A DNA stretch of 39,735 bases from JBBDXA01 sp040902585. Lineage in GTDB: Bacteria > Planctomycetota > Phycisphaerae > Phycisphaerales > Phycisphaeraceae. Below are positions 16,125 to 24,511 of this stretch, piece after piece (positions within the stretch are counted from its first letter, which is position 1; each line of letters begins with the position of its first letter). The DNA is taken from NCBI GenBank assembly GCA_040902585.1, contig JBBDXA010000075.1:1-39735 (forward strand), read 5' to 3'. The position numbers were made by a program, and so were the translations under genes. Below the pieces are notes generated by a model that was given only the letters and a program-made list of their open reading frames with translations, was not told the origin of the DNA and ran no database searches.

Positions 16125-17138
16125 TCACATTTGCGGCGTCCATACAAAGTCGCCCTTCAAATTAATGTAGCCATGGCCGGCCGCCGTTCTCACCCACGCG
16201 ACCCCATTGATGTCATGAGGATGTGCCTCGAGGAATTTTGGTTGGATCACAACTCGAGACTCCGTGTCGATATAGCCCCATCGACCATCGACTTTGACCG
16301 GCGCTAGGCCGTTTGAAAACCATAGGACTTCATCGAACTGCGATCGAATCTGAAGCTTCCCATTCTTTCCAATAAACCCCCACTTGCCGCCTTTGTCCTG
16401 GATCGGTGCAAAGCCTACACTGAACGGCAGGACGTTTTTGGCATGGACTTCTCCGATTGATTGTCCATCAAGGCTCAACAACAACCAACTCTGTCCCTTG
16501 GTCTTGGCGACTATAACACTGTCGCTCGGTGACGATACGTGCTCGTATTCGGCTTCTATAACGAGCCGTCCACTCTTGTCGATGCAACCCCATCGCCCAT
16601 TAAACTCGACCGGACACAAACCTTCTGAGAAATGGCCGGCCGAGGAGTATCGCGGGGCAATCACCACGCGCCCATTGGTATCAATAAAACCAGTCCGTCC
16701 GCCAGCACCAAAGGCCGCCAGTCCGTCGGAGAAAGAAGTCAGGTGAACTGATTTCGCACCCACCTGTGCCGCCACATCGTGTTCGGCGATCACCGGTTCG
16801 CCGCGCTCGTTCACAAACCCCACAGTAGTGAACCCGTGGCATATTAACGCCCGATCATTGCTAAACGGTAGCAACGCCTCGACCTCCAGGGTAAATGTGA
16901 CGCGACCTTTAGCGTCCAGTACACCGACCTGATTTCGAGACTTTCCGAATGTTCCGCGTCGCTCGTAAAATTCGACAGCCCAATCCAATTCGATCGGCAC
17001 CACTACCGTGCCATTATGGTCGACGTATCCATATTTCCCGCCCTTCTTGACGGGATAAAGCTTTTCCACACCAGCAGCTAGAGATGGAGCGGAGCTGCAC
17101 AACAGTATCAACATGAGGGCATACGATTGCGGATTCAT
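16125..17138 (-). CDS. Secreted WG-repeat protein
   Basis: 337 residues. A signal peptide (SYALMLILLCSSAPSLAAG) is followed by about six WG/KWG-type repeats with the pattern G-[KR]-[WYT]-G-[FYC]-[IV]-[DG]-G-x-V, for example GKYGYVDHNGTVVVP, GRTGFIDTNGRVVIA, GRWGCIDKSGRLVIE, GKWGFIGKNGKLQI and GRWGYIDTESRVVIQP. Such proteins fold as beta-rich repeats; their role is generally unknown, probably binding at the cell surface. Base composition is clearly lower in GC than the flanking genes. It follows a lipoprotein gene in the same direction by 59 nt, and both lie in an islet bracketed by identical 12-bp direct repeats. Confidence 0.88.
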   Translation of the reverse strand: MNPQSYALMLILLCSSAPSLAAGVEKLYPVKKGGKYGYVDHNGTVVVPIELDWAVEFYERRGTFGKSRNQVGVLDAKGRVTFTLEVEALLPFSNDRALICHGFTTVGFVNERGEPVIAEHDVAAQVGAKSVHLTSFSDGLAAFGAGGRTGFIDTNGRVVIAPRYSSAGHFSEGLCPVEFNGRWGCIDKSGRLVIEAEYEHVSSPSDSVIVAKTKGQSWLLLSLDGQSIGEVHAKNVLPFSVGFAPIQDKGGKWGFIGKNGKLQIRSQFDEVLWFSNGLAPVKVDGRWGYIDTESRVVIQPKFLEAHPHDINGVAWVRTAAGHGYINLKGDFVWTPQM

Positions 17139-17197
17139 TGGATCGTTCCTGCGTAAAATAGTTGGGATGTCGATCTATACCTGATGTCTAAGTTCAA

Positions 17198-17731
17198 TCA
17201 TTTGGATGCGTTTGAGGGAATGAGGTATTTAGACACTTGCGTACGTAGCACTTCCGGGTGATTGTCAATCAACCACCGAGCAAAAATGATCTGGGCATCT
17301 TCTAAGGATGTCCGATCATATATAAGGCTCTTAGCCACGCTTTCGGGAAAGAGTTTGGCCAGGCGTGACATCGCGCTTCTTCCCACACCTTCATGTGGAT
17401 CTGTTATGAATACAGTGTTCATCCATGCAGAATCGCGGCCATTGACCAACGTTAAAACGTGCAACGCCAGCTCTCTATTTCTTGGATGTGAATCTAAGAG
17501 GAGGGGAAAGAAGTAGCCATTCACTGTCTCGCCTGTTGCAGCATATGCTTCCGCTTGCGCTTCGTCGTACCAATAATTGCCGGTATAACCATCTAAGGGG
17601 TAGTGAGCTCTCGAATCTTCGCGAAACCTCGAAATATAGTTCTCGATGTCAATCGGGGACGATACGCATTGGCAACCAAGAAAGACAAACATGGTCGCCG
17701 TCAATGGGAATATTCTCAGAATTGTATTCAT
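17198..17731 (-). CDS. Small lipoprotein of unknown function
   Basis: 177 residues starting at MNTILRIFPLTATM, with a lipobox FLGC (Cys at about residue 20) predicting lipid attachment after signal peptidase II cleavage. The mature part is alpha-helical, with segments such as PRNRELALHVLTLVN and GRSAMSRLAKLFPESVAKSL that faintly resemble HEAT-type helices; I do not assign a family. The ATG at 17731 was chosen to place the lipobox correctly; a longer frame would begin at 17773. No Shine-Dalgarno is obvious. Low GC, shared with the downstream WG-repeat gene, suggests both arrived together. Confidence 0.7.
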   Translation of the reverse strand: MNTILRIFPLTATMFVFLGCQCVSSPIDIENYISRFREDSRAHYPLDGYTGNYWYDEAQAEAYAATGETVNGYFFPLLLDSHPRNRELALHVLTLVNGRDSAWMNTVFITDPHEGVGRSAMSRLAKLFPESVAKSLIYDRTSLEDAQIIFARWLIDNHPEVLRTQVSKYLIPSNASK

Positions 17732-17838
17732 GTCGAAATAGTCCGATGTTTGGGATGAGCCTTCGAAGCTCACCGTTGAACCCCCGCGATGTCATGCGCC
17801 GAAACAACGTGAACCCACTAATGAGCTTCGCATACTCA

Positions 17839-17850
17839 GCCCACCCTACG
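17839..17850. repeat. 12-bp direct repeat flanking the low-GC islet
   Basis: GCCCACCCTACG, identical to 16012-16023. The two copies bracket the WG-repeat and lipoprotein genes. It lies 2 nt from the DUF1501 stop codon. Confidence 0.8.
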
Positions 17851-17852
17851 AA

Positions 17853-19319
17853 TCACCCCAACACCCCCCTCACCACCTCCCCATGCACATCTGTCAGGCG
17901 GTAGTCCCTGCCTTGGAACCGGAACGTCAGCTTCGTGTGATCGATACCCAAAAGGTGCAACAGCGTGGCCTGGAAGTCGTGGACATGGACGCCGTCGGCA
18001 GCCACGTTGTAGCTGAAGTCGTCGCTCTGGCCGTAGACGGTGCCGGGCTTGATGCCTGCGCCGGCGACCCAGGTCGAATAATTGCGCGGGTGGTGGTCGC
18101 GGCCGTGCTTCTGTTTGTTATTCATATCGCCCTGGCAGAACACCGTGCGGCCGAACTCGCCGCCGTAGATTACGAGTGTATCTTCCATCAGGCCGCGCTG
18201 GGTTAAATCCTTCACGAGGGCGGCCGCGGGCTGATCGGTATCGCGGCATTGCTCTATGAGTTGCGTGGGCAGGTTCTGATGTTGGTCCCAACCGGCATGC
18301 ATGAGTTGAATAAACTGCACGCCGCGCTCGGCGAGGCGGCGGGCGATGAGGCAGTTGTAGGCGAACGACCCGCGCCGATGCACCTCGGGGCCGTACATAT
18401 CAATAATGTGTTTCGGTTCCTTGGAGAGGTCCACCAGATCCGGCACGCTCGTCTGCATGCGGTAAGCCATTTCGTATTGACTGATGCGGGTTTGTATTTC
18501 CGGGTCACCGACCTCCGCGTATTTCAGTTCGTTGAGTTTGGCGACATCATTTAATAGATCGCGGCGCAGCGAGCGTGAAAGGCCGGTGGGGTTGGAGATA
18601 TACATCACCGGATCGCCGCCGGAGCGGAACTTGACGCCCTGATGTTTGGTGGGCAGGAACCCGCTGCCCCAATACCACTCGAAAAAGAGCTGCCCGCACG
18701 TGCCTTCGCGATCGACGGAGGTCATGGCGACGAATGAAGGCAGGTCGCGGCTGGCGCTGCCCAAGCCGTAGGAAAGCCACGCGCCCATGCTGGGTCGGCC
18801 GGGCATTTCGCTGCCGGTGAAGAGGAACGTGACGGCCGGGGCGTGGTTGATCGCGCCGGTGTGCATCGAGTTGATGAGGCAGATCTCATCGGCGATGGAG
18901 CCGGTGTGCGGAAGCATTTCGCTGAGCCACATGCCGCTCTTGCCGTACTGTCTGAAGGGGGCAATCGCGGGGAGAAGTTGGAGCTGTTTCTGGCCGGCGG
19001 TCATGGTGGTGAGGCGCTGGTTGCCGCGCGCGGATGGGGGAAGCTCCTGGCCGCGAAGTTTTTCGAGGTTGGGTTTGTAGTCGAAGAGATCGACCTGGGA
19101 CGGCGCGCCGGACTGGAGGAGATAGATGATGCGTTTGACTTTGGGGGTGAAGTGCGGGAGGGAATCGAGGCCGCCGAGGGAGGCGGCGGTAGTAGAGCCT
19201 GCGGCGCGCGAGTCGGATGCGAGCATGGAGGCGAGCGCCATGGTGCCGATGCCTGTGCCGGCGCGGGAGAAGAGGGCGCGACGGGTGAGGAGGCGGTGGT
19301 GGTCGGCGATTGGATTCAC
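17853..19319 (-). CDS. DUF1501 Tat-exported protein
   Basis: 488 residues. The N-terminus has a twin-arginine-like signal (LLTRRALFSRAG, then GTMALASMLAS). Family features include LLQSGAPSQVDLFDYKP, NCLIARRLAERGVQFIQLMHAGWDQH, LVIYGGEFGRTVF, GRDHHPRNYSTWVAGAGIKPG and a C-terminal HVHDFQATLLHLLGIDH. DUF1501 proteins belong to the alkaline phosphatase/sulfatase-like fold and in planctomycetes usually accompany PSCyt1/DUF1553 proteins, as here. The biochemical role is unproved. It is the last gene of the operon 23655 to 17853, starting 19 nt after the SUFU gene. Confidence 0.93.
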   Translation of the reverse strand: MNPIADHHRLLTRRALFSRAGTGIGTMALASMLASDSRAAGSTTAASLGGLDSLPHFTPKVKRIIYLLQSGAPSQVDLFDYKPNLEKLRGQELPPSARGNQRLTTMTAGQKQLQLLPAIAPFRQYGKSGMWLSEMLPHTGSIADEICLINSMHTGAINHAPAVTFLFTGSEMPGRPSMGAWLSYGLGSASRDLPSFVAMTSVDREGTCGQLFFEWYWGSGFLPTKHQGVKFRSGGDPVMYISNPTGLSRSLRRDLLNDVAKLNELKYAEVGDPEIQTRISQYEMAYRMQTSVPDLVDLSKEPKHIIDMYGPEVHRRGSFAYNCLIARRLAERGVQFIQLMHAGWDQHQNLPTQLIEQCRDTDQPAAALVKDLTQRGLMEDTLVIYGGEFGRTVFCQGDMNNKQKHGRDHHPRNYSTWVAGAGIKPGTVYGQSDDFSYNVAADGVHVHDFQATLLHLLGIDHTKLTFRFQGRDYRLTDVHGEVVRGVLG

Positions 19320-19338
19320 GAGATTCCTTTCAATTCAA

Positions 19339-20430
19339 CTATACGACGGCGCAACGATTGAGTTGTAATGCGCCGACCTTGTCCGATCCCAATTTCTCGA
19401 ACAGTTCCGCCGAGCCGTTCTGCTGAGCGTGTAAATGTTCCGCATCGCTGATCGGCGTCAGCCAGAGGACGCGGACCGGATCGCCTCTGAACGGAGGCAA
19501 AACAACGGCGGGCATATCTGGCGGGCCTTCGCGAAGGAGCACGGCAACGGGCGGCTCACCATCGATAAGGTTCACTGCAACCCCGCAGTTGACTGTGTGC
19601 CCGTGGCCGAGCCAATCGTAAATCCGCCAAGGGTACCCGGCCAGACTGCTCATGTAACCGCCGAAAGCTTTCACAGCTTCGTCTGAAGCTCCGCGCGGAA
19701 TGGCTGCGGCAAGTTCGATGCGGCGGAACGGTGAAGGATCGTCCACAGCCATCTCGACGCCAGGCAATGAGAGCGCTCCGACACCCATGGTGACAAGCGC
19801 TGTAAAGCGGTCCGTATTGACCTGGAGTAGTGCCTTGGGAGGCCATGCGCCACCGTCAATGGCGAAATAGCGGTCATGTTGTTGGCCGATCCCCTGTTCG
19901 ATCGCCGGGACATATACATCGCTGTACGACGACCAAGCCTCTTTACAGTCCCACCAATCCCAATATTCCTTTGCTTTCCGCACGCGATCGTGGATTACGT
20001 TGTCATCATCCAGCGACCAAGCGAACGGTGATTCACCGGTACAGTCGCGTGCGTAGCCGTAAAAGCCCTTCGTGCCGGACCAGCGCGGGATCGCGGCGAT
20101 GAGCTTGTCGTTCTCGAAGAGCGCGGCACCATCGCCTTCTTCGAACCAGACGACGCTCAGGCCACGCAGAGCAGCGGCACCCTTGGGATGAGCGCAGAAG
20201 GCAGAGGGCAAAAGCGGTGCCTCGCCCCGCTTCAAACCCTCGACATCAAGCTGTGCAGGAGCGGCCACACGATTACGAACCCAGCAGGATTTCATCTCGT
20301 GCTTGTCTTCGGAAGGATCACCAAAACGCAGGTACATATACACAACGCGCTGGTCGTCCTCGACAACGACCATCGCGCTTCCGAAAGGCGAAGGCCACTC
20401 CAGGTAACCATCATCATCCGGCGCAGACAT
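19339..20430 (-). CDS. Suppressor-of-fused (SUFU) domain protein
   Basis: 363 residues, no signal peptide, so probably cytoplasmic. The C-terminal half (from about residue 185) has the SUFU pattern: FTALVTMGVGALSLPG, FRRIELAAAIP, GYPWRIYDWLGHGHTVNCG, VVLPPFRG and VLWLTPISDAEHLHAQQNGS. The N-terminal half has GSAMVVVEDDQRVVYMYLRF and VVWFEEGDGAALFENDKLI, which I cannot assign firmly. Bacterial SUFU proteins are often proposed as immunity proteins of polymorphic toxins, but no toxin is adjacent. The gene starts 3 nt after the stop of the DUF1553 gene, with AAGGAG before the ATG, and ends 19 nt before the DUF1501 gene. Confidence 0.8.
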   Translation of the reverse strand: MSAPDDDGYLEWPSPFGSAMVVVEDDQRVVYMYLRFGDPSEDKHEMKSCWVRNRVAAPAQLDVEGLKRGEAPLLPSAFCAHPKGAAALRGLSVVWFEEGDGAALFENDKLIAAIPRWSGTKGFYGYARDCTGESPFAWSLDDDNVIHDRVRKAKEYWDWWDCKEAWSSYSDVYVPAIEQGIGQQHDRYFAIDGGAWPPKALLQVNTDRFTALVTMGVGALSLPGVEMAVDDPSPFRRIELAAAIPRGASDEAVKAFGGYMSSLAGYPWRIYDWLGHGHTVNCGVAVNLIDGEPPVAVLLREGPPDMPAVVLPPFRGDPVRVLWLTPISDAEHLHAQQNGSAELFEKLGSDKVGALQLNRCAVV

Positions 20431-20433
20431 CGA

Positions 20434-23400
20434 CTACTCCTTCGTAATGACCTCATCGAGATTCAGAATCACCGTCATCACCGCGGTGTAGGCGGCGTGC
20501 TCGGCGGGGTCGAGCTTTTCGTCGCGCGGGGATTCGCCGATGGCGAGGAGTTTCTTCGCGGCTTCCACATCGGCGCGAAAGTGGGCGAGGGAGCGGTCGA
20601 GGCTTGCGCGCAGCAATTTCAATTCTTCTGCCTTGGGCGGATGACTCGTCGCTAACTCGAAGGCGTACTTCAGACGTGTGTTGATGATGTCCGGGTCGAA
20701 GCGCGCACCATCATCACCAGCGCGCAGCGGTGTTTCTTTCATCACGCGCTCGGCCATCGCCCGCGCGGCTTCAACGTAGGCCACATCGTTCATCAACGTC
20801 AGCGCGTGCAGCGGGGTGTTGGTGCGCCCCTGTCGCACGATGCAGACTTGCCGCGACGGCGTGTCGAAGAACATGGTCGGCGCGACGCTGCGGCGCCAGA
20901 ATGTGTAGAGGCTGCGGCGATAGAGAGCTTCGCCGTGGTCCTGTTCGTATTTGATTTTGCCGAGGCTGAACTCTTCCCACGGGCCGGGCGGTTGGTAGGG
21001 TTTGACGCCGGGGCCGCCCATTTTGTCGACGAGGAGGCCGGAGATTTGCAGGGCCTGATCGCGGAGGGCGAAGACGGAGAGGCGGAAGCGCGGGCCGCGT
21101 GCGAGCAGGCGGTTTTCGGGATCGCGTTCGAGGAGGGCTGGCGTGATGCGCGAGGATTGCTGGTAGGTCGCGCTGGTGAGGATGAGCTTCAAGATGTGCT
21201 TGGTGTCCCAGCCGGAGTCGATGAACTCGACAGCGAGCCAGTCGAGCAATTCAGGATGCGACGGGGCTTCGCTCTGGATGCCGAAGTCTTCGCTGGTCTT
21301 GACCAGGCCGATGCCGAAGATCTGCTGCCAGAGGCGGTTGACGATGACGCGGGCGGTGAGCGGGTTGTCGCGCGCGACCAGCCAGCGGGCAAGGGCGAGG
21401 CGATTCGGCGGAGCGTCAGGCGGAAGCGCGTGCAGCACTTCGGGGATGCCGGGCGAGACGGGCTTGGTTTTATCCGGCTGATCGTACTGCCCGACCTTGA
21501 GCACGAAAGCCTCGCGCGGCTTGGCGAGATCCTTCATCACCATGCTCTTCACGTAGGACTTTTCCAGGTCCGCCAGTTTTTTCTTCGCCGCTTCAACCTT
21601 CGCCTTCAAAGGCTCGCGCGAAAGACTGGCGACGTGCGTTTCGATCACCTTGCGCTGGGAAGGGGTGCGATCCTTCGCCGCCACGCGCAGGGCGGCGAGC
21701 AGGTCCTGTGCGACGCCGGAGTTGCCTTCGAGCGAAGGGTTGTCGTGGGAAGTGAGCGCGAGGCGGAACCGGCCGAGGTTGTGAAACTTGTGTTGTGATT
21801 CGTGCTTGAGGCGGACGATGAGCGTGGCTTCTTTTTCAAGCTTCACCGGCGCAGCGAAGAGGAACATCGCCTTGCGATCGAGCTTCATGTTGGCGGGGTT
21901 CCACACAGCCCAGCCGGTGTTCTTGTCGCTATCGAGCGCGCTGGCGGCGGTGAGATCGCCCTGTTCGAAGTCAGCCTTGGCGCTGGCGATTTTTACAGGC
22001 TTGCCGTCGAGTTCGACTTCGATCTTGGTGAGGACGAAGTTGCCCGAGTCGCTGCGGGCGATGCCGCCGGCGGTGAAGGAGGGATCGGTGAGGGCTTCGA
22101 GGCGGAGAGCGGTGAGCGTTCCGGGTGAGACTTTGTAGGTGATGGTGTAGTTATTGTTGACGGGGTTGTTGCCGGTAATGAAGAGAGAAAGATCATCGCG
22201 AAGCGTCCAGGTGACTTCGTTGTCCGCCTTGTACTCGGCGGGGCGAAGGGATTGCCACATCGCCTTGCTTTCCTGTTCGAGGAGTTGCGAGGCGTGCTTC
22301 GCTTCCCAGGCCGCGGCCTGATCGGCGACATCCTTCGGCGCGAGCTGCATCTCCTTCTGGAGCGAGGCGATTTCCTTTTGGAGCGCGTCCGCCTGTTTCG
22401 CCTGATCGGCAGTCGGGAACGGCATGACGGGGTTGGCGTTGCCGCCGGCGTCGACGTTGCCGCGTTCGTCGATGCTGTTGAAGTAGGCGTAGAGCTGGTA
22501 GTACTCGGACTGTTTGAGCGGGTCGTATTTGTGATCGTGGCAGCGGGCGCAGCCGACGGTCAGGCCGAGCCAGACGGTGCCGGTGGTTTCGGCGCGGTCC
22601 ATGACGTATTCGACGCGCGACTCTTCGGCGATGCGGCCGCCTTCGCCGTTCAAGGGGTGGTTGCGGTTGAAGCCGGTGGCGAGCAATAGGTCGTCGCGGG
22701 TGGAGGGGACCCACCCACGGGAGTGGGTGGGCTTTGTGTTGTTGATCTGTTGATTGTTTGCTGAATCCTGACTTCTGACTCCTGACTCCTGTCCCCTGTC
22801 TCCTTCTTCCATCAGATCGCCGGCGATCTGCATCATGGTGAACTGATCGAAGGGCATGTTGTCGTTGTACGCACGGACGACCCAGTCGCGCCAGAGCCAC
22901 ATGGTTCGCGTCTGATCGCCCTGGTATCCGTTGGTGTCGGCGTAGCGGGCGGCATCGAGCCAGAAGGAGGCCATGTGCTCGCCGTAGTGCGGGGAGGCGA
23001 GGAGGCGGGTGAGGTGCGCGGCGTATGCGGCGCGTTGCTGTTGGTCGTGAGGCTGACCCTCCCCCGGCCCCTCCCTAAGAGGGAGGGGAGTCGGAGGCAG
23101 ACCGGTGAGATCAAAACTCGCGCGGCGAAGGAGCGTGCGGGCGTCGGCGGGAGGCGAAGGGGCAAGCCCTTCACGTTCGAGCTTGGCGAGAACGAAATGA
23201 TCAATCGCGTTGCGCGGCCAGGCCTTGTTCTTCACCTGCGGCAGGGTCGGCCGCTGCGGCGCGAGGAACGCCCAGTGCCCTTCCCATTTCGCGCCACTGT
23301 CGATCCAGCGCTTGAGTAGATCGATCTGTTTCGCGGTGAGCTGCTTGCCGGTCTTGCGCGGCGGCATGACTTCGGTTTTGTCATCCGTCGTCAGTCGATG

Positions 23401-23655
23401 GATCAGTTCACTTTCACCGCTCTTGCCGGGGACGATCGCGTGGAAGCCTGATTCGAGTTCGGCCGTCGCACCTTGAAATGTGTCGAGTCGCAGGCCGGCT
23501 TTGCGTGCGGCGGCGTCGAAGCCGTGACAGGTGAAACAGTTGTCCGAAAGGATCGGGCGGATGTCGCGGTTGAAGGAGAGGTCGTCAGCGCAGAGCGGCG
23601 ATGTTGCAGCGAGGGCAACGGCAAGCACGGTGATGGAGGATCGAATCGGTCGCAT
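20434..23655 (-). CDS. PSCyt1/DUF1549/DUF1553 cytochrome-like protein with two repeat insertions
   Basis: 1073 residues. A signal peptide (SSITVLAVALAATSPLCA) precedes the PSCyt1 domain with the haem motif C40-FT-CH. DUF1549 follows (WPRNAIDHFVLAKLEREGLAP, ASPHYGEHMASFWLDAARYAD) with a second CxxCH at C369 (CARCHDHKYDPL), then a beta-rich middle and DUF1553 (NPLTARVIVNRLWQQIFGIGLVKTSEDFGIQ). It is probably a periplasmic c-type cytochrome-like protein working with DUF1501; substrate unknown. Two unusual insertions are visible: PTPLPLREGPGEGQP (about residues 189-201) and about 33 residues including RGQESGVRSQDS and PTHSRGWVPS (about 284-316). Both come from repeat elements. First gene of the three-gene operon. 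Confidence 0.92.
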   Translation of the reverse strand: MRPIRSSITVLAVALAATSPLCADDLSFNRDIRPILSDNCFTCHGFDAAARKAGLRLDTFQGATAELESGFHAIVPGKSGESELIHRLTTDDKTEVMPPRKTGKQLTAKQIDLLKRWIDSGAKWEGHWAFLAPQRPTLPQVKNKAWPRNAIDHFVLAKLEREGLAPSPPADARTLLRRASFDLTGLPPTPLPLREGPGEGQPHDQQQRAAYAAHLTRLLASPHYGEHMASFWLDAARYADTNGYQGDQTRTMWLWRDWVVRAYNDNMPFDQFTMMQIAGDLMEEGDRGQESGVRSQDSANNQQINNTKPTHSRGWVPSTRDDLLLATGFNRNHPLNGEGGRIAEESRVEYVMDRAETTGTVWLGLTVGCARCHDHKYDPLKQSEYYQLYAYFNSIDERGNVDAGGNANPVMPFPTADQAKQADALQKEIASLQKEMQLAPKDVADQAAAWEAKHASQLLEQESKAMWQSLRPAEYKADNEVTWTLRDDLSLFITGNNPVNNNYTITYKVSPGTLTALRLEALTDPSFTAGGIARSDSGNFVLTKIEVELDGKPVKIASAKADFEQGDLTAASALDSDKNTGWAVWNPANMKLDRKAMFLFAAPVKLEKEATLIVRLKHESQHKFHNLGRFRLALTSHDNPSLEGNSGVAQDLLAALRVAAKDRTPSQRKVIETHVASLSREPLKAKVEAAKKKLADLEKSYVKSMVMKDLAKPREAFVLKVGQYDQPDKTKPVSPGIPEVLHALPPDAPPNRLALARWLVARDNPLTARVIVNRLWQQIFGIGLVKTSEDFGIQSEAPSHPELLDWLAVEFIDSGWDTKHILKLILTSATYQQSSRITPALLERDPENRLLARGPRFRLSVFALRDQALQISGLLVDKMGGPGVKPYQPPGPWEEFSLGKIKYEQDHGEALYRRSLYTFWRRSVAPTMFFDTPSRQVCIVRQGRTNTPLHALTLMNDVAYVEAARAMAERVMKETPLRAGDDGARFDPDIINTRLKYAFELATSHPPKAEELKLLRASLDRSLAHFRADVEAAKKLLAIGESPRDEKLDPAEHAAYTAVMTVILNLDEVITKE
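22710..22735. repeat. CCCACCCAC/GTGGGTGGG hairpin, copy 1 (in coding frame)
   Basis: A 9-bp stem with loop GGGA, followed by CTTT. Related copies are at 30005-30030 and 37248-37274. Here it is translated within the PSCyt1 protein and directly adjoins the heptad array 22761-22802. Confidence 0.9.
22761..22802. repeat. Heptad array CTGACTC x6, in coding frame
   Basis: CTGAATC, CTGACTT, CTGACTC x2, CTGTCCC, CTGTCTC, all in 7-nt register. The reverse complement GAGTCAG is the unit of the array at 32635-32676. It encodes RGQESGVRSQDS on the minus strand. Confidence 0.9.
23053..23091. repeat. In-frame palindromic element, copy 2
   Basis: The reverse complement reads CTCCCCTCCCTC then TTAGGGAGGGGCCGG and GGGAGGGTCAG, matching the element at 5229-5265 nearly base for base. 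Relative to the coding strand it is inverted compared with copy 1 and is translated as PLPLREGPGEG. Confidence 0.92.
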
Positions 23656-23701
23656 GGTGATGCGTCATTGTATCGCCATGACGTCGATCACCGAACGATT
23701 C

Positions 23702-23764
23702 AGCCGGCGGGTTCGATCGCGGAAGCCGAAATGGGGGTTTCACCGGCAGGCAAGCCCGCCGGCT
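23702..23764. repeat. AGCCGGCGGG inverted repeat
   Basis: AGCCGGCGGG (23702-23711) and its perfect complement CCCGCCGGCT (23755-23764) enclose about 43 nt. It lies just downstream of the gmhA stop and upstream of the PSCyt1 gene start. Confidence 0.85.
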
Positions 23765-23767
23765 AAA

Positions 23768-24388
23768 TCAATACGCGCCATCGCACAAGGCCAGCAACAT
23801 GACATGATTCAAAACGAGATGCAGGTCCTCGACGATCTGCATGTCATTGATGGGTACATGGATGTGGTGCGCCGCGGCCTTGATGAGCTTGCCGCCTTCG
23901 TAGCCACAGAAGCCGAGGGTGATGCCGCCGTTTGCATTCGCATAGTCGATCGCTTCGAGGACGTTGGGCGAGTTGCCCGAGCCGGAGATGCCGATGACCA
24001 GGTCGCCGGGCGTCATGAAGTTTTTCAAAGGCTCGACGAAGACGCTGGTGTAACTCACATCATTGGCGTAGGCCATCAGGGTGGCGAAGTTGTCGTTCAA
24101 ACACATGACGCGGAACCTGCTGTCGCGCTGGTAGCTGGCGCCTTTGTTGAGGTCACAGACCATGTGCGATGCGGTCGAGGCGCTGCCGCCGTTGCCCATG
24201 GTGAAGATGAGTTTGCCCGCGTCGCGTGCCTGACGGAGCAAGGCGATGGCGCTAGCGACGGCGGCGACATCGAGCCGGGTGATGGTGTCGCTGAGGCGGG
24301 CGAAGTAATCGCGGACGATCGCCTGATCCTGCTTCGCGTAGGCGGCAGGCGAGGGGGCAGAGGCAGATTGTGGAGCAGCGGTTTTCAC
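23768..24388 (-). CDS. gmhA: SIS-domain sedoheptulose-7-phosphate isomerase (GmhA-like)
   Basis: 206 residues. It converts sedoheptulose 7-phosphate to D-glycero-D-manno-heptose 7-phosphate, the first step of heptose activation. The SIS motifs GNGGSASTASHMVCDL and GISGSGNSPNVLEA bind the phosphosugar, and the C-terminal VEDLHLVLNHVMLLAL supplies the zinc-site histidine typical of GmhA. The start is a GTG giving MKTAAPQSASAP; the first 20 or so residues are not conserved, so a later start is possible. It is transcribed divergently from the hddC-gmhB fusion and hddA, which perform the next three steps. Confidence 0.88.
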   Translation of the reverse strand: MKTAAPQSASAPSPAAYAKQDQAIVRDYFARLSDTITRLDVAAVASAIALLRQARDAGKLIFTMGNGGSASTASHMVCDLNKGASYQRDSRFRVMCLNDNFATLMAYANDVSYTSVFVEPLKNFMTPGDLVIGISGSGNSPNVLEAIDYANANGGITLGFCGYEGGKLIKAAAHHIHVPINDMQIVEDLHLVLNHVMLLALCDGAY

Positions 24389-24511
24389 CCTGATGAAATC
24401 CCTTCGGTGGGTCGCGTGAGATGACGCGCGATGGATCGTGCGGCTTCGAGTCCGCTCTCATTATACTTTTCGACCCATCCGCCGGTTCGCTGAAGCGTCT
24501 TGGGGGCAGAT

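Noticed and set aside
19339..20430. A polymorphic toxin-immunity locus around the SUFU gene.
   Set aside because: No toxin, WXG/LXG, Rhs or secretion-linked toxin gene is adjacent; the neighbours are DUF1553 and DUF1501 proteins.
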